A stretch of 64,000 bases of DNA from Chromobacterium alkanivorans (lineage in GTDB: Bacteria; Pseudomonadota; Gammaproteobacteria; Burkholderiales; Chromobacteriaceae). Made by a program: the position numbers and the translations under genes. Shown one piece after another: positions 21,062 through 31,375 of the stretch. How positions within the stretch are numbered: the first letter of the stretch is position 1; each line of letters begins with the position of its first letter. The stretch is taken from positions 124,001 through 188,000 of the forward strand of contig NZ_JAFHKL010000004.1 of the NCBI RefSeq assembly GCF_016937655.1, given 5' to 3'. Below the pieces are notes generated by a model that was given only the letters and a program-made list of their open reading frames with translations, had not been told where the DNA came from and made no database searches.

Positions 21062-22381
21062 TCAGCGCGTGAGCGCGTTGCCTTTGAAGTTGGCCTTCTT
21101 CAGCAAGCTCTCGTACTGATGCGACAGCACGTAAGACTGTACCTGCGCCATGAAATCCATGGTTACCACCACGATGATCAGCAGCGAAGTGCCGCCGAAG
21201 TAGAACGGAACGTTCCACTTCAAGATCAGGAATTCCGGCAGCAAGCAGACCAGTGTGATATAGATCGCACCAATCAGCGTCAGCCGCAGAATGATCTTCT
21301 CGATGTATCGGGAAGTCTGCTCACCTGGACGAATACCCGGGATGAAGGCACCGCTCTTCTTCAGGTTGTCAGCCGTTTCCTTCGGGTTGAACACCAACGC
21401 CGTGTAGAAATAGCAGAAGAAGACGATGGCCGCCGCATACAGCAGCACGTAGATCGGCTGTCCGGGATGCAGTTTGTCTGCAATGCCCTTCAGCCAGCCC
21501 ATGTGCTCGCCCTGACCGAACCAGCCGAGAACGGTGGCCGGGAACAGGATGATGCTGGACGCGAAAATCGGCGGAATCACCCCCGCCATGTTGAGCTTGA
21601 GCGGCAGATGCGTGCTCTGGCCCTGCATGACGCGGTTACCGACCTGACGCTTGGCGTAGTTCACCAGGACTTTGCGTTGGCCGCGCTCGGCGTACACCAC
21701 CACATAAGTCACTACGATCACTCCGACAAACAGCACGACGGCAAACAGGATGGGCAAAGAACCCTGACTGGTCAGAGTCAAGGTCTTGCCGATCGCAGCC
21801 GGAACGCCAGCGGCGATACCCGCGCAGATGATCAACGAAATACCGTTGCCAATCCCGCGCTCGGTGATCTGCTCGCCCAGCCACATGAGGAACATGGTGC
21901 CGGTTACCAGCGATACGACTGTCGTCAGGTAGAACTCCCACTGCGGAGTCACCACCAGGTTAGGCTGCTTGTACAGCATCACCGCAATGCCGAAACTTTG
22001 GAAAGTCGCGAGCAAAACGGTGGCGTAACGTGTGTACTGGGTTATCTTACGACGTCCCGCATCGCCCTCCTTCTTCAGCTGCTTGAGGCTCGGAAGAACC
22101 TCGGAGGCGAGCTGAAGAATGATGGAGGCCGAGATGTACGGCATGATGCCGATGGCAAACACCGTAAACCTCGAGAGGGCGCCGCCCGAGAACATGTTGA
22201 ACATGTCGAGCAGGCCCGTCTGCGATGAGTGGAACAACTTCGCTAGCTCGGCAGGGTTGATACCCGGAACCGGAATGTGAGCACCGATGCGATAAACGAT
22301 CAGGGCACCAATCAGGAACCAGATTCGACGCTTGAGATCACCAAACTTATTGGCATTTGCCACTAGAGAAGTATTCGCCAC
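21062..22381 (-). CDS. secY: SecY, preprotein translocase channel subunit
   Basis: 439 residues with ten expected membrane segments. Landmarks are the plug-proximal [13 protein letters not shown], the cytoplasmic loop [31 protein letters not shown], and the C5 loop [20 protein letters not shown]. With SecE (encoded 25 kb away in the rif-side cluster) and SecG it forms the inner-membrane Sec channel. It is the last intact long gene of the spc operon, 11 bp after rplO. Confidence 0.98.
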   Translation of the reverse strand: MANTSLVANANKFGDLKRRIWFLIGALIVYRIGAHIPVPGINPAELAKLFHSSQTGLLDMFNMFSGGALSRFTVFAIGIMPYISASIILQLASEVLPSLKQLKKEGDAGRRKITQYTRYATVLLATFQSFGIAVMLYKQPNLVVTPQWEFYLTTVVSLVTGTMFLMWLGEQITERGIGNGISLIICAGIAAGVPAAIGKTLTLTSQGSLPILFAVVLFVGVIVVTYVVVYAERGQRKVLVNYAKRQVGNRVMQGQSTHLPLKLNMAGVIPPIFASSIILFPATVLGWFGQGEHMGWLKGIADKLHPGQPIYVLLYAAAIVFFCYFYTALVFNPKETADNLKKSGAFIPGIRPGEQTSRYIEKIILRLTLIGAIYITLVCLLPEFLILKWNVPFYFGGTSLLIIVVVTMDFMAQVQSYVLSHQYESLLKKANFKGNALTR

Positions 22382-22392
22382 AGATTATTGCC

Positions 22393-22824
22393 TTATTCTA
22401 CGCTGCCGCCGGCAGCTTCGATGGCGGCGCGAGCGCCGGCGGTTACGCCAACGCCGCGCAGTTTTACTGCGCGCTCAATCTTGCCGGACAGCACCACCTT
22501 GGCGGAAGTCACCTGGATGGAAGCCAGACCAGCTTGCTTGAGAGAGAGCAGGTCGATTTCATCAACCGGCAGCAGGTTCAGTTCGGACAGGCGAATCTCG
22601 GCAACCTTGCCTGCGTTCAGCGACTTGAAGCCGCGCTTCGGCAGACGACGTTGCAGCGGCATTTGACCGCCTTCGAAACCAACCTTGTGGAAACCACCTG
22701 CACGGCTCTTCTGACCTTTGTGACCGCGGCCACAAGTCTTGCCCAGGCCGCTGCCGATGCCACGGCCTACACGGCGCTTGGCATGCTTGGCGCCGGCACC
22801 CGGCTGTACAGTGTTCAGCAGCAT
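22393..22824 (-). CDS. rplO: 50S ribosomal protein L15
   Basis: 143 residues. The N-terminal glycine-rich extension [20 protein letters not shown] and the downstream [12 protein letters not shown] are diagnostic; the extension penetrates the 23S rRNA core. It begins 3 bp after the rpmD stop and precedes secY, the usual spc order. Confidence 0.98.
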   Translation of the reverse strand: MLLNTVQPGAGAKHAKRRVGRGIGSGLGKTCGRGHKGQKSRAGGFHKVGFEGGQMPLQRRLPKRGFKSLNAGKVAEIRLSELNLLPVDEIDLLSLKQAGLASIQVTSAKVVLSGKIERAVKLRGVGVTAGARAAIEAAGGSVE

Positions 22825-22827
22825 CTC

Positions 22828-23013
22828 TTAGCCCTCGAATTTCAACAAGTAGCTGATCTTGTTGATCATGCCACGGTTTTCAGGGGTATCGAGCACTTCA
22901 ACAGTCTGGCGAATCTTCTTCAGACCCAGACCACGGGCGCAAGCCTTGTGAGACTCCAGGCGACCGATCAGGCTCTTTACCAGAGTGACCTTTACAGTCT
23001 TGGCGTTACTCAT
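22828..23013 (-). CDS. rpmD: 50S ribosomal protein L30
   Basis: 61 residues, [20 protein letters not shown], with the conserved [19 protein letters not shown] segment. This is the short bacterial form. Its start codon overlaps the end of rpsE by 8 bp, and its stop lies 3 bp before rplO. Confidence 0.97.
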   Translation of the reverse strand: MSNAKTVKVTLVKSLIGRLESHKACARGLGLKKIRQTVEVLDTPENRGMINKISYLLKFEG

Positions 23014-23524
23014 GGCTCACCCCCAGGATGTCCTCGACGCTCAGGCCACGCTTGGAGGCGATTTGCGCCGGGGTGTTGATGTTGCTCAGACCATCCAGAG
23101 TTGCACGCACCACGTTGTACGGGTTGGTGGAACCATGAATTTTTGCCGAGACGTTATGAACACCCATAGCATCAAAGATAGCGCGCATCGGGCCGCCGGC
23201 TTTCACACCGGTACCTTCTTTAGCGGGCTGGATGAATACAGTAGTAGCGCCGTGCTTGCCAACCACAGTGTGGTGGAAAGTGCCGTTTTTCAACGGAACC
23301 TTAACCATGTTGTGGCGAGCTTGTTCCATTGCCTTTTGTACGGCAACCGGAACTTCCTTGGAACGGCCCTTACCCATGCCGATTCCGCCATCGCCATCAC
23401 CAACCACGGTCAAGGCGGAGAAAGCCATGATACGGCCGCCTTTAACCACTTTGGTGACGCGGTTGACGCTGATCATTTTCTCGACCAGACCGTCGCCACG
23501 ATCTTCCGTTTCGTGTTTAGCCAT
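23006..23524 (-). CDS. rpsE: 30S ribosomal protein S5
   Basis: 172 residues. The N-terminal double-stranded-RNA-binding-like domain has [20 protein letters not shown] and [19 protein letters not shown]; the C-terminal domain has [20 protein letters not shown]5 sits near the mRNA entry pore and affects decoding accuracy. The residues of the conserved VVKGGR loop, a classical spectinomycin-response region, look wild type. It overlaps rpmD by 8 bp. Confidence 0.98.
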   Translation of the reverse strand: MAKHETEDRGDGLVEKMISVNRVTKVVKGGRIMAFSALTVVGDGDGGIGMGKGRSKEVPVAVQKAMEQARHNMVKVPLKNGTFHHTVVGKHGATTVFIQPAKEGTGVKAGGPMRAIFDAMGVHNVSAKIHGSTNPYNVVRATLDGLSNINTPAQIASKRGLSVEDILGVSHE

Positions 23525-23537
23525 TCTTCACTCCGAA

Positions 23538-23891
23538 TTAGAATACGAGACCGTGTTCGCGAGCGGCGTCAGCCAGCGCTTTCATACGACCGTGGTATTT
23601 GAAACCAGAGCGGTCGAAAGCAACTTTCTCGATGCCAGCAGCTTTTGCTTTTTCAGCAATGCGCTTGCCGATCACGGCTGCAGTTGCCACGTTGCCGCCA
23701 TTTTTGAGATCAGCGCGCACGTCGGCTTCCAGCGAAGAAGCGCTGGCCAGTACTTTGCTGCCGGTCTCATCAACGATCTGGGCATAAATGTGGCTATTGG
23801 TGCGATACACAGTGAGACGCACCATCTTGAGCTCCGCGATCCGGGCACGGGTTTTACGTGCGCGGCGGAGTCGAGCTTGTTTCTTGTCCAT
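23538..23891 (-). CDS. rplR: 50S ribosomal protein L18
   Basis: 117 residues, [20 protein letters not shown], with the C-terminal [26 protein letters not shown]18 binds 5S rRNA together with L5 and L25. It lies 13 bp from rplF and 13 bp from rpsE in normal spc order. Confidence 0.98.
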   Translation of the reverse strand: MDKKQARLRRARKTRARIAELKMVRLTVYRTNSHIYAQIVDETGSKVLASASSLEADVRADLKNGGNVATAAVIGKRIAEKAKAAGIEKVAFDRSGFKYHGRMKALADAAREHGLVF

Positions 23892-23904
23892 ATCAGTGCC
23901 TCAG

Positions 23905-24438
23905 TTACTTCTTCTTGGTTTCTTTCAGAACCACAACCTCATCAGCGTAACGAACGCCCTTGCCTTTGTACGGCTCAGGAGCGCGGTAAGCGCGGATTTC
24001 GGCAGCCACCTGGCCAACGCGCTGTTTGTCAGCGCCTTTGATCAGGATCTCGGTCTGACTCGGGGTCTCAGCTTTAACGCCTTCAGGCATTTGATGAGCC
24101 ACCGGGTGGGAGAAACCCAGAGACAGGTTCAGGGTGTCGCCTTGAGCCTGGGCACGATAGCCCACGCCTACCAGCTGCAGCTTCTTCTCGAAGCCTTTGG
24201 ACACGCCGGTCACCATATTGTTCAGCAGCGCGCGCAGGGTGCCGGACATGGCACGAGCGAATTTGCTGTCGTTCTTGGCGGCGAATGTCAGTTGGCCGTT
24301 GTCCAGCTTGACATCTACCTCTTCGCACAGAGCGGTGCTCAGGGAGCCCAGGGCGCCCTTAACAGTCACTTCTGCAGCGCCGAACTTCACTTCGACGCCA
24401 GCCGGGATGACTACGGGATTCTTAGCTACGCGAGACAT
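23905..24438 (-). CDS. rplF: 50S ribosomal protein L6
   Basis: 177 residues with two repeated L6 domains. The C-terminal signature is [20 protein letters not shown]. The N-terminal [16 protein letters not shown] is standard. L6 lies near the sarcin-ricin loop. Nothing unusual. Confidence 0.98.
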   Translation of the reverse strand: MSRVAKNPVVIPAGVEVKFGAAEVTVKGALGSLSTALCEEVDVKLDNGQLTFAAKNDSKFARAMSGTLRALLNNMVTGVSKGFEKKLQLVGVGYRAQAQGDTLNLSLGFSHPVAHQMPEGVKAETPSQTEILIKGADKQRVGQVAAEIRAYRAPEPYKGKGVRYADEVVVLKETKKK

Positions 24439-24447
24439 TTGACCCCC

Positions 24448-24843
24448 TTAAGCCACGACGCACAGCAACTCGCCGCCGATGCCGGCCGCGCGCGCTTTGC
24501 GATCAGTCATAACGCCTTTGGAGGTGGACAGGATAGCCACGCCCAAGCCATTCATGACTTTCGGGATTTCGGTGGAGCCCTTGTACACACGCAGGCCAGG
24601 GCGGGAAACGCGGTCAATGCGCTCGATCACCGGACGGCCAGCATAGTACTTGAGCTGGATATCGAGAACAGGCTTCTTCTCTTCGCCGGCAACGGCGAAG
24701 TCTTCGATGTAGCCTTCTTCTTTCAACACCTGCGCCAGCGCAATTTTCAGCTTGGAAGACGGCATGGAAACAGCCACCTTGGAAGCCATTTGGCCGTTGC
24801 GGATGCGGGTCAACATATCGGAAATAGGATCGTGCATGCTCAT
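24448..24843 (-). CDS. rpsH: 30S ribosomal protein S8
   Basis: 131 residues, [18 protein letters not shown], with the C-terminal RNA-binding signature GGELLCVVA preceded by [21 protein letters not shown]8 binds the 16S central domain and in E. coli represses the spc operon at the rplE region. Starts at ATG 24843; a second ATG at 24837 is possible. Confidence 0.98.
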   Translation of the reverse strand: MSMHDPISDMLTRIRNGQMASKVAVSMPSSKLKIALAQVLKEEGYIEDFAVAGEEKKPVLDIQLKYYAGRPVIERIDRVSRPGLRVYKGSTEIPKVMNGLGVAILSTSKGVMTDRKARAAGIGGELLCVVA

Positions 24844-24857
24844 TTATGTGTCTCCTA

Positions 24858-25163
24858 TTACCAGCTGGCCTTCACAACCCCCGGAATCTCGCCCTTCAGA
24901 GCGATTTCACGGAGTTTGTTACGACCCAGACCGAATTTGCGGAATACGCCACGCGGACGACCGGTAATGGCGCAGCGACGACGCTGGCGAACCGGGGAAG
25001 CATTGCGCGGCAGCTGCTGCAGTTGCAGGCGAGCTGCAAAGCGCTCTTCTTCCGAGAGGCTTTGATTGTTGATAGTCGCGATAAGGGCTTCGCGCTTGGC
25101 AGCAAATTTTGCAGCCAGCTTGACACGCTTCTCTTCGCGCTGAATCAGTGCAAGTTTTGCCAT
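24858..25163 (-). CDS. rpsN: 30S ribosomal protein S14 (long, zinc-independent form)
   Basis: 101 residues. The CxxC zinc ribbons of the short form are absent; a single Cys remains in [19 protein letters not shown]. This is the C-minus paralogue type usual in betaproteobacteria. It begins 4 bp after the rplE stop and ends 14 bp before rpsH. Confidence 0.97.
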   Translation of the reverse strand: MAKLALIQREEKRVKLAAKFAAKREALIATINNQSLSEEERFAARLQLQQLPRNASPVRQRRRCAITGRPRGVFRKFGLGRNKLREIALKGEIPGVVKASW

Positions 25164-25167
25164 GTGC

Positions 25168-25707
25168 TTAACCCTTGAACGGGAACTTGAACGCGGCCAG
25201 CAAAGCGCGGGCCTCTTCGTCAGTCTTCGCGGTGGTGGTAACAGTAATGTTCATACCACGCAGAGCATCGATCTTGTCGTACTCGATTTCCGGGAAGATG
25301 ATCTGTTCTTTAACGCCCATGTTGTAGTTGCCGCGGCCGTCGAAAGACTTGGCGGAAACACCACGGAAGTCGCGAACGCGCGGCAGCGCGATCGTCACCA
25401 GGCGGTCCAGGAACTCGTACATGCGTTCGCGACGCAGAGTTACCTTGCAACCTACCGGGTAGTGATCACGAATCTTGAAGCCTGCGATGGATTTGCGAGC
25501 GGTGGTGACAACCGGCTTCTGGCCGGCGATCTTTTCCAGGTCGCCCACGGCGAAATCCATTACCTTTTTATCGGCAACAGCTTCGCCCACACCCATGTTC
25601 ACAGTGATCTTCTCAATGCGCGGGACTTGCATGATCGACTTGTAGCCGAACTGTTTCATCAGTTCAGGCACTACGGTGTCTTTGTAGAAATCGTAGAGAC
25701 GTGCCAT
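25168..25707 (-). CDS. rplE: 50S ribosomal protein L5
   Basis: 179 residues from ATG 25707 ([20 protein letters not shown]). A longer frame to 25776 reads through rplX-proximal sequence and has no L5 similarity. Conserved blocks are [15 protein letters not shown] and [18 protein letters not shown]5 holds the 5S rRNA and contacts P-site tRNA. AAGGAACAAAAC precedes the start. Confidence 0.97.
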   Translation of the reverse strand: MARLYDFYKDTVVPELMKQFGYKSIMQVPRIEKITVNMGVGEAVADKKVMDFAVGDLEKIAGQKPVVTTARKSIAGFKIRDHYPVGCKVTLRRERMYEFLDRLVTIALPRVRDFRGVSAKSFDGRGNYNMGVKEQIIFPEIEYDKIDALRGMNITVTTTAKTDEEARALLAAFKFPFKG

Positions 25708-25717
25708 GTTTTGTTCC

Positions 25718-26032
25718 TTACGCGCCAATGACTTCGCCGTTGGACTTGAACACGCGTACCTTGCGGCCGTCTTCAAGAACCTTGAAGCCTACGCGGTCAG
25801 CCTTTTGGCTTGCCGGATTGAAAATGGCGACGTTCGATGCGTCAACAGGCATGGTCTTTTCAACGATGCCGCCGGCCACGCCACGCACCGGATTCGGCTT
25901 CTGGTGTTTCTTGGCGACATTCACGCCTTCAACAACCAGTTTCTCGTCCAGAACGCGCAGAACGGTGCCGCGCTTACCTTTGTCTTTGCCGGTGATTACT
26001 ACGACTTCATCACCCTTGCGAATTTTGCGCAT
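25718..26032 (-). CDS. rplX: 50S ribosomal protein L24
   Basis: 104 residues. A KOW motif near the N-terminus ([19 protein letters not shown]) and the loop [20 protein letters not shown] identify it. L24 is an early assembly initiator near the exit tunnel. Lies 9 bp after rplN and 10 bp before rplE. Confidence 0.98.
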   Translation of the reverse strand: MRKIRKGDEVVVITGKDKGKRGTVLRVLDEKLVVEGVNVAKKHQKPNPVRGVAGGIVEKTMPVDASNVAIFNPASQKADRVGFKVLEDGRKVRVFKSNGEVIGA

Positions 26033-26041
26033 GCGATCTCC

Positions 26042-26410
26042 TTACAGTACTTCAGGAGCCAGCGAAACGATCTTCATGAAGCGCTCGGTACGCAGTTCAC
26101 GCGTAACAGGCCCGAAGATACGAGTGCCGATAGGCTCAAGCTTGTTGTTGAGCAGGACGGCGGCATTGCCGTCGAACTTGATCAACGAGCCATCAGGACG
26201 ACGCACGCCTTTGGCAGTGCGAACCACAACCGCGTTGTAAACGTCGCCTTTTTTGACGCGTCCGCGCGGTGCAGCATCCTTGATGGTCACCTTGATGATG
26301 TCGCCTACGCTTGCATAGCGACGCTTGGAACCGCCCAATACCTTGATGCACATAACGTGACGCGCACCTGTATTGTCAGCGACCTCAAGCATGGTCTGCA
26401 TTTGGATCAT
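26042..26410 (-). CDS. rplN: 50S ribosomal protein L14
   Basis: 122 residues, [20 protein letters not shown], with the signature [20 protein letters not shown]. It is the first gene of the spc operon. A consensus promoter and a structured leader of about 160 nt precede it (26411-26613), so it has its own transcription start separate from rpsQ. Confidence 0.98.
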   Translation of the reverse strand: MIQMQTMLEVADNTGARHVMCIKVLGGSKRRYASVGDIIKVTIKDAAPRGRVKKGDVYNAVVVRTAKGVRRPDGSLIKFDGNAAVLLNNKLEPIGTRIFGPVTRELRTERFMKIVSLAPEVL

Positions 26411-26490
26411 GTGATGATTACCTTTCTAATCCAACTTTATCCGTCACTCTCACCTGCCGGTTTCTCGCATAAGAGCAAGACCAAACAGAC

Positions 26491-26513
26491 GAAACGCCAC
26501 AGAAACTGTGGCG
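26491..26513 (-). terminator. Terminator-like hairpin in the rplN leader
   Basis: Minus-strand stem CGCCACAG/CTGTGGCG (26495-26513) with a TTT loop, followed by TTTCGTCTGTTTGG. It is 81 bp upstream of rplN and downstream of the spc promoter. It could end read-through from rpsQ or act as an attenuator. The U-tract is interrupted, so termination may be partial. Confidence 0.55.
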
Positions 26514-26551
26514 TATCCAACGGCCAGTTTTGGACCCCGTAAGGGCGGAAC

Positions 26552-26572
26552 TCCTACTCGATAGGAGTAGGA
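26552..26572 (-). other. Hairpin at the predicted 5' end of the spc transcript
   Basis: Perfect 8-bp stem TCCTACTC/GAGTAGGA with a CTATC loop. It begins within a few bases of the expected start site (about 26574). Such 5'-end hairpins often protect mRNA from decay; that role is inferred. Confidence 0.55.
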
Positions 26573-26580
26573 AGATGGCC

Positions 26581-26609
26581 ATTATACAGGGAGCTTTCGC
26601 CCCCTGCAA
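26581..26609 (-). promoter_or_regulatory. Sigma-70 promoter of the spc operon
   Basis: On the minus strand TTGCAG (26604-26609), a 17-bp spacer and a perfect TATAAT (26581-26586). It lies directly after rpsQ, the same boundary as in E. coli, where the spc operon starts at rplN. Confidence 0.85.
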
Positions 26610-26613
26610 GTCT

Positions 26614-26877
26614 TTACACCTGGCGGGATTTCTCTACCAGGGCAGTTACCACCCACGTCTTGGTCTTCGAGAGCGGACGGGACTCGCTGATAACAACGAT
26701 ATCGCCGGCCTTGAACTCGTTGTTCTCGTCGTGCGCGTGGAACTTCTTAGAACGACGGATAATTTTGCCGTAGATCGGGTGCTTTACTTTGCGCTCGACC
26801 AGTACGGTCACGGTCTTATCCATCTTGTCGCTGACTACGGTACCGGTCAGCGTACGTACCACTTTGGTTTCGCTCAT
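26614..26877 (-). CDS. rpsQ: 30S ribosomal protein S17
   Basis: 87 residues. The OB-fold signature [20 protein letters not shown] and [18 protein letters not shown] are clear. It is the last gene of the S10 operon and starts 1 bp after rpmC. The spc promoter begins 4 bp past its stop codon. Confidence 0.98.
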   Translation of the reverse strand: MSETKVVRTLTGTVVSDKMDKTVTVLVERKVKHPIYGKIIRRSKKFHAHDENNEFKAGDIVVISESRPLSKTKTWVVTALVEKSRQV

Positions 26878-26878
26878 C

Positions 26879-27067
26879 TTAAACTGCCTTTTCTTTCAGA
26901 ACGGTGCGCACGCGAGCGATGTCGCGACGTACTTTCTTCAGTTCAGAGGTCTTGGCGAGTTGCTGAGTGGCGTGCTGCATGCGCAGAGCAAACTGGGCCT
27001 TCAAGAGGCTAAGCAGTTCCGCCTTCAGCTCGTCAACAGTTTTGGCTTTCAGTTCGGACGCTTTCAT
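26879..27067 (-). CDS. rpmC: 50S ribosomal protein L29
   Basis: 62 residues, two-helix protein, [21 protein letters not shown]29 surrounds the polypeptide exit with L23. Its start codon overlaps the rplP stop by one base. Confidence 0.97.
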   Translation of the reverse strand: MKASELKAKTVDELKAELLSLLKAQFALRMQHATQQLAKTSELKKVRRDIARVRTVLKEKAV

Positions 27068-27483
27068 TACTGACCTACCTGTCTAGTTACAAACACAGTG
27101 GCGATCGGCAACTTGGCTGCGGCCAGACGGAAAGCTTCGCGAGCGAGTTCCTCGGAAACACCATCCATTTCATACAGCATCTTGCCAGGCTGGATTTCGG
27201 CCACGTAGTACTCCGGAGAGCCTTTACCCCCGCCCATACGAACTTCAGCAGGCTTGGAGGTGATCGGCTTGTCCGGGAAGATGCGGATCCAGATGCGGCC
27301 GCCACGTTTGATGTGACGGGTCATCGCGCGACGCGCAGCTTCGATCTGGCGCGCGGTCAGACGACCACGACCAACCGCCTTCAGACCGAAATCACCAAAG
27401 CTCACTTTGTTGCCACGAGTAGCGATACCCGTGTTGCGGCCTTTATGCTGTTTACGGTACTTGAGTCTAGTTGGCTGCAGCAT
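27067..27483 (-). CDS. rplP: 50S ribosomal protein L16
   Basis: 138 residues from ATG 27483 ([17 protein letters not shown]), with GGGTG 6 nt upstream. The GTG at 27492 is a poorer start. Conserved blocks are GFGLKA-type [20 protein letters not shown] and [22 protein letters not shown]16 helps shape the A site. The start overlaps the rpsC end by 17 bp. Confidence 0.97.
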   Translation of the reverse strand: MLQPTRLKYRKQHKGRNTGIATRGNKVSFGDFGLKAVGRGRLTARQIEAARRAMTRHIKRGGRIWIRIFPDKPITSKPAEVRMGGGKGSPEYYVAEIQPGKMLYEMDGVSEELAREAFRLAAAKLPIATVFVTRQVGQ

Positions 27484-28168
27484 TTCGAGCACCCTTTCTC
27501 GATTTCTTCTCGGTCGCTACCGGAGCCGGCTGAACTTGACCCGGCTTGAGCTCGCCCTTGTATACCCATACCTTGATGCCGATGATCCCGTAGGTGGTCT
27601 TGGCTTCGGAGGTTGCGTAGTCTACGTCTGCGCGCAGGGTATGCAGCGGCACGCGGCCTTCGCGGTACCATTCGCTACGAGCGATGTCGATACCGTTCAG
27701 ACGGCCGGAGCTCATGATCTTGATGCCTTGAGCGCCCATGCGCATTGCGTTTTGCATAGAGCGCTTCATGGCGCGACGGAACATCACGCGCTTCTCCAGC
27801 TGGGAAGCGATGCCGTCGGCGATGATTTGAGCGTCCAGTTCCGGCTTGCGAACTTCTTCGATGTTCACATGCACAGGAACGCCCAGGCGCTTTTGCAGCT
27901 CTTGCTTGAGCAGCTCGATGTCTTCGCCTTTTTTACCGATCACAACACCCGGACGGGCGCTGTGGATGGTGATGCGGGCGGACTTAGCCGGGCGCTCGAT
28001 GGTCACACGGCCAACCGAAGCGTGACCCAGACGCTTTTTCAGGAATTCGCGAACTTCGATATCCTGCTTCAGCATTTCCGGGAAGTTCTGCGAATTCGCG
28101 AACCACTTGGAAGACCAGTTTTTGTTAACGGCAAGACGGAATCCCGTCGGATGAATCTTCTGACCCAT
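27467..28168 (-). CDS. rpsC: 30S ribosomal protein S3
   Basis: 233 residues, [20 protein letters not shown]. The KH domain includes the [18 protein letters not shown] segment. The C-terminal domain includes [20 protein letters not shown]. The basic/Ala tail ends [13 protein letters not shown]3 forms part of the mRNA entry helicase. Normal S10 operon position between rplV and rplP. Confidence 0.98.
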   Translation of the reverse strand: MGQKIHPTGFRLAVNKNWSSKWFANSQNFPEMLKQDIEVREFLKKRLGHASVGRVTIERPAKSARITIHSARPGVVIGKKGEDIELLKQELQKRLGVPVHVNIEEVRKPELDAQIIADGIASQLEKRVMFRRAMKRSMQNAMRMGAQGIKIMSSGRLNGIDIARSEWYREGRVPLHTLRADVDYATSEAKTTYGIIGIKVWVYKGELKPGQVQPAPVATEKKSRKGARNAAAN

Positions 28169-28178
28169 TTCTTACCCC

Positions 28179-28508
28179 TTAATTGCCAACGGTCAACGAG
28201 ATGTGGCAGGTCTGCTTTTCGATGCGGTTACCACGACCCTTAGCACGGGCGGTGAAACGCTTCAGACTAGCGCCTTTGTCAACAAAGATGCCGGTGACAC
28301 GCAGGGTGTCGATGTCGGCGCCTTCATTGTGCTCGGCGTTAGCGATGGCAGATTCCAGCACTTTCTTGATGATTACCGCGCCCTTCTTCGGGGAGAAGGC
28401 CAAGATATTCAGAGCCTGATCAACGGATTTGCCGCGGATCAGATCGGCCACCAGGCGGCATTTTTGTGCCGACAGGCGAACGCTTTTCAGATTTGCAGAT
28501 ACTCTCAT
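28179..28508 (-). CDS. rplV: 50S ribosomal protein L22
   Basis: 109 residues. [21 protein letters not shown] and the C-terminal hairpin [20 protein letters not shown] are typical. The hairpin lines the exit tunnel, and no macrolide-resistance-type deletion is seen. Gaps to rpsS and rpsC are 9 and 10 bp. Confidence 0.98.
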   Translation of the reverse strand: MRVSANLKSVRLSAQKCRLVADLIRGKSVDQALNILAFSPKKGAVIIKKVLESAIANAEHNEGADIDTLRVTGIFVDKGASLKRFTARAKGRGNRIEKQTCHISLTVGN

Positions 28509-28517
28509 CGCTTCACC

Positions 28518-28796
28518 TTATCTCTTCTTCGCCTTCTTATCGGCCGCGTGGCCTTTGAAGGTACGAGTCAGCGAGAATTCGCCCAGTTTATGGCCGACCA
28601 TGTTTTCGGAAACATAAACAGGCACATGGGTGCGACCGTTGTGCACAGCGATGGTCAGACCAATGAAATCCGGCAGGATGGTCGAACGACGGGACCAAGT
28701 CTTGATCGGACGCTTGTCGCTGGTTGCCCGCACCGCATCTACTTTTTTCAGCAGATGCAGATCAACGAACGGGCCTTTTTTCTGCGAACGTGCCAT
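28518..28796 (-). CDS. rpsS: 30S ribosomal protein S19
   Basis: 92 residues from ATG 28796 ([20 protein letters not shown]). An in-frame TTG at 28802 would add two residues. The signature [20 protein letters not shown] is present. S19 contacts S13 in the 30S head. It lies 6 bp after the rplB stop. Confidence 0.97.
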   Translation of the reverse strand: MARSQKKGPFVDLHLLKKVDAVRATSDKRPIKTWSRRSTILPDFIGLTIAVHNGRTHVPVYVSENMVGHKLGEFSLTRTFKGHAADKKAKKR

Positions 28797-28802
28797 TGTC
28801 AA

Positions 28803-29636
28803 TTACCCTTTTTTGGAATAGCGACGGCGTACGATCATATTGTCGGTACGCTTGTTGCGACGGGTACGGAAGCCCTTAGTCGGAGTGCCCCACGGGCTAA
28901 CCGGCACGCGGCCTTCGCCAGTACGGCCTTCACCACCACCGTGCGGGTGGTCAACCGGGTTCATGGCAACGCCACGAACGGTCGGGCGGATACCGCGCCA
29001 GCGAGTAGCGCCAGCCTTGCCCAGCTTGCGCAGGGAGTGCTCTTCGTTACCCACTTCACCAACAGTCGCTCGGCAATCAACGTGCACCAGGCGAATTTCG
29101 CCCGAACGCAGACGCAGCTGAGCGTAAGCGCCTTCGCGAGCCAGCAGCATCGCGGATGCGCCAGCGGAACGAACCATCTGGGCGCCCTTGCCAGGCTGCA
29201 TTTCCACGCAGTGGATAGTGGTACCCACCGGGATATTGCGGATCGGCAGAGCGTTACCGGCCTTGATCGGAGCTTCCGCGCCGGACAACAGCTCGGCGCC
29301 GGCTTTCACACCGCGCGGGGCGATGATGTAGCGACGCTCGCCATCGGCGTAGCACAGGAGGGCGATGTGGGCGGTGCGGTTCGGATCGTATTCGATGCGT
29401 TCCACTTTCGCCGGGATGCCATCCTTGTTGCGACGGAAGTCGATGATGCGGTAGTGCTTCTTATGGCCACCGCCACGATGACGCGTGGTGATGTGACCAT
29501 TGTGGTTACGGCCACCGGTGGAAGATTTCTTTTCCAGCAGGGCGGCGTGCGGAGCACCTTTGTGCAGGTCAGGGTTTACTACCTTGACAACGGCACGGCG
29601 GCCCGCGGAAGTCGGTTTTACCTTAACGATAGGCAT
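28803..29636 (-). CDS. rplB: 50S ribosomal protein L2
   Basis: 277 residues. The peptidyl-transferase-proximal C-terminal loop [20 protein letters not shown] is intact, including the invariant histidine. N-terminal [20 protein letters not shown] is standard. L2 binds 23S rRNA at the subunit interface. It lies 11 bp after rplW. Confidence 0.98.
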   Translation of the reverse strand: MPIVKVKPTSAGRRAVVKVVNPDLHKGAPHAALLEKKSSTGGRNHNGHITTRHRGGGHKKHYRIIDFRRNKDGIPAKVERIEYDPNRTAHIALLCYADGERRYIIAPRGVKAGAELLSGAEAPIKAGNALPIRNIPVGTTIHCVEMQPGKGAQMVRSAGASAMLLAREGAYAQLRLRSGEIRLVHVDCRATVGEVGNEEHSLRKLGKAGATRWRGIRPTVRGVAMNPVDHPHGGGEGRTGEGRVPVSPWGTPTKGFRTRRNKRTDNMIVRRRYSKKG

Positions 29637-29647
29637 GCTCTATCTCC

Positions 29648-29956
29648 TTACTCCGCTGCGGCCGGGGTAGCGGTCAGATCAATTTCTTGACCTTCCACCA
29701 GGCTAACGTAGGCCTTTTTCCAGTCACTGCGACGACCGATGGAACGGCCAAAGCGCTTAACCTTGCCCTTGACATTGACAGTGGAAACGCCTTCAACTTT
29801 TACATTGAACAGCATTTCAACAGCAGCCTTGATTTCCGGCTTGGTCGCATCTTTGGCAACGCGGAACGCCATTTGCTGGTTCTTCTCAGCAATCATGGTG
29901 CTCTTTTCGGAAACGATGGGAGCAAGAATTACTTGCAACAGACGTTCTTGATTCAT
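29648..29956 (-). CDS. rplW: 50S ribosomal protein L23
   Basis: 102 residues from ATG 29956 ([20 protein letters not shown]), with GAGGAG 8 nt upstream; a GTG at 29962 is too close to that site. Conserved [20 protein letters not shown]23 is the docking site for trigger factor and SRP at the tunnel exit. It overlaps rplD by 4 bp. Confidence 0.97.
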   Translation of the reverse strand: MNQERLLQVILAPIVSEKSTMIAEKNQQMAFRVAKDATKPEIKAAVEMLFNVKVEGVSTVNVKGKVKRFGRSIGRRSDWKKAYVSLVEGQEIDLTATPAAAE

Positions 29957-30573
29957 GCCCACTGCTCCTCAAGTTGCTTCACAGCGTCGCGAGTGATCAC
30001 GGTCTTCTTGAAGCGCAACAGGCTGTACGGGTCAGCTTGAACCGCTTCGATAACCAGCACGTTCGTCAGGTTACGCGAAGAGAGATAGAGGTTTTCGCTC
30101 AGCTCGCTAGTGATGAACAAAGCTTGCTCCAGGCCCATGGGCTGAACGGCGCCAACGAATTCTTTGGTCTTCGGGCTTTCAACGTTCAGTTCGTCAACCA
30201 CGATCAGACGCTCGTCGCGGACCAGCTGCGACAGAATCGCGGCCATGCCTGCACGGAACATCTTGCGGTTAACTTTCTGGGTGAAGTTCTCGTCCGGCTT
30301 GTTCGGGAAGGCACGGCCACCACCACGACGGTTCGGGGTGGAAGTCATACCGGCACGAGCGTTACCAGTACCTTTCTGACGGAAAGGCTTCTTGGTCGAG
30401 TGCTTCACTTCAGCACGGGTCAGCTGGGCGCGGTTGGCGCTACGAGCATTCGCCAGGAATGCGGTAACGACCTGGTGCACCAGGGCTTCGTTGTACTCGC
30501 GGCCGAACAAAGAGTCGGACACTTGCAGGCTGCCAACAGCCTTGCCTTGGGTATTGATTACATTCAATTCCAT
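29953..30573 (-). CDS. rplD: 50S ribosomal protein L4
   Basis: 206 residues from ATG 30573, whose first base overlaps the rplC stop (TGATG). The tunnel loop [20 protein letters not shown] is present. In E. coli L4 also represses the S10 operon through the leader of rpsJ. That leader cannot sit in the same place here, because rpsJ is 15 bp from tufA. Confidence 0.97.
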   Translation of the reverse strand: MELNVINTQGKAVGSLQVSDSLFGREYNEALVHQVVTAFLANARSANRAQLTRAEVKHSTKKPFRQKGTGNARAGMTSTPNRRGGGRAFPNKPDENFTQKVNRKMFRAGMAAILSQLVRDERLIVVDELNVESPKTKEFVGAVQPMGLEQALFITSELSENLYLSSRNLTNVLVIEAVQADPYSLLRFKKTVITRDAVKQLEEQWA

Positions 30574-31217
30574 CACGCACCTGCCTTCACGCTAGGACGA
30601 ACGACTACGTCACCGTTCTTGGCGCCAGGAACAGCACCTTTAACCAGAATCAGTTGACGCTCGGCATCGACACGAACGATTTCCAGGCACTGCACGGTGC
30701 TCTTGACGTTACCGTATTGGCCCGCCATGCGCTTACCCGGGAAAACGCGGCCCGGATCTTGCGCCTGACCGATGGAACCCGGCGTGTTATGCGAACGCGA
30801 GTTACCATGGGAAGCACGGTTGGAAGAGAAGTTGTGACGCTTGATCACGCCGGAGAAGCCTTTACCTTTGGAGGTGCCGGTTACATCAACCAGTTGACCA
30901 ACGGTGAAGATCTCAACAGCGATGGCATCGCCCGGCTTGAAGTTGGACAGATCGGAGGCGGTCAGAGGAAACTCGACCAGACCCAGACCTGCTTCAACGC
31001 CAGCCTTGGCGAAGTGGCCCGCGGCAGCCTTAACAACACGGCTGGCCTTTTTGGAGCCATAGGTAACCTGCACGGCATTGTAGCCGTCGGTTTCAGCAGT
31101 TTTGATTTGCGTGACGCGGTTAGCGGACATGTCCAGCACAGTTACCGGGATGGTTGCGCCATCTTCGGCAAAAATGCGGGTCATGCCGACTTTGCGACCG
31201 ACAAGACCTAAACTCAT
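30573..31217 (-). CDS. rplC: 50S ribosomal protein L3
   Basis: 214 residues from ATG 31217 ([20 protein letters not shown]). An upstream in-frame extension to 31268 has no L3 similarity. The peptidyl-transferase-near loop includes [20 protein letters not shown] and [19 protein letters not shown]. Its methylatable Gln is in GQAQDP. A terminator-bearing gap of 158 bp separates it from rpsJ, so it probably heads its own transcript. Confidence 0.97.
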   Translation of the reverse strand: MSLGLVGRKVGMTRIFAEDGATIPVTVLDMSANRVTQIKTAETDGYNAVQVTYGSKKASRVVKAAAGHFAKAGVEAGLGLVEFPLTASDLSNFKPGDAIAVEIFTVGQLVDVTGTSKGKGFSGVIKRHNFSSNRASHGNSRSHNTPGSIGQAQDPGRVFPGKRMAGQYGNVKSTVQCLEIVRVDAERQLILVKGAVPGAKNGDVVVRPSVKAGA

Positions 31218-31272
31218 GTTTATTTCCTTTTTCAGGCGCCGATTACGATTGACCGGCATAAAAAACACGACA

Positions 31273-31310
31273 GAAAAAACAAAAACGGACTCGCCAAAAT
31301 GGCGAGTCCG
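31273..31310 (-). terminator. Strong intrinsic terminator between rpsJ and rplC
   Basis: Minus strand: perfect 10-bp stem CGGACTCGCC/GGCGAGTCCG (31286-31310), loop ATTTT, then TTTTTGTTTTTT. It lies 66 bp past the rpsJ stop and 69 bp before rplC. It should end most str-operon transcripts or attenuate entry into the S10 genes. Confidence 0.9.
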
Positions 31311-31312
31311 CT

Positions 31313-31342
31313 AATGTATCACAGAAAATTCAAGAATCGCAA
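31313..31342 (-). promoter_or_regulatory. Weak candidate promoter for rplC
   Basis: TTGCGA (31337-31342), an 18-bp spacer and TACATT (31313-31318) on the minus strand; 4/6 matches in each box. The predicted start would fall inside the 5' arm of the terminator stem, so transcripts started here would form a shortened hairpin. Low confidence. Confidence 0.3.
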
Positions 31343-31375
31343 GAACTTAGCTCGCAAACCCTTGAACTTAAGCGA

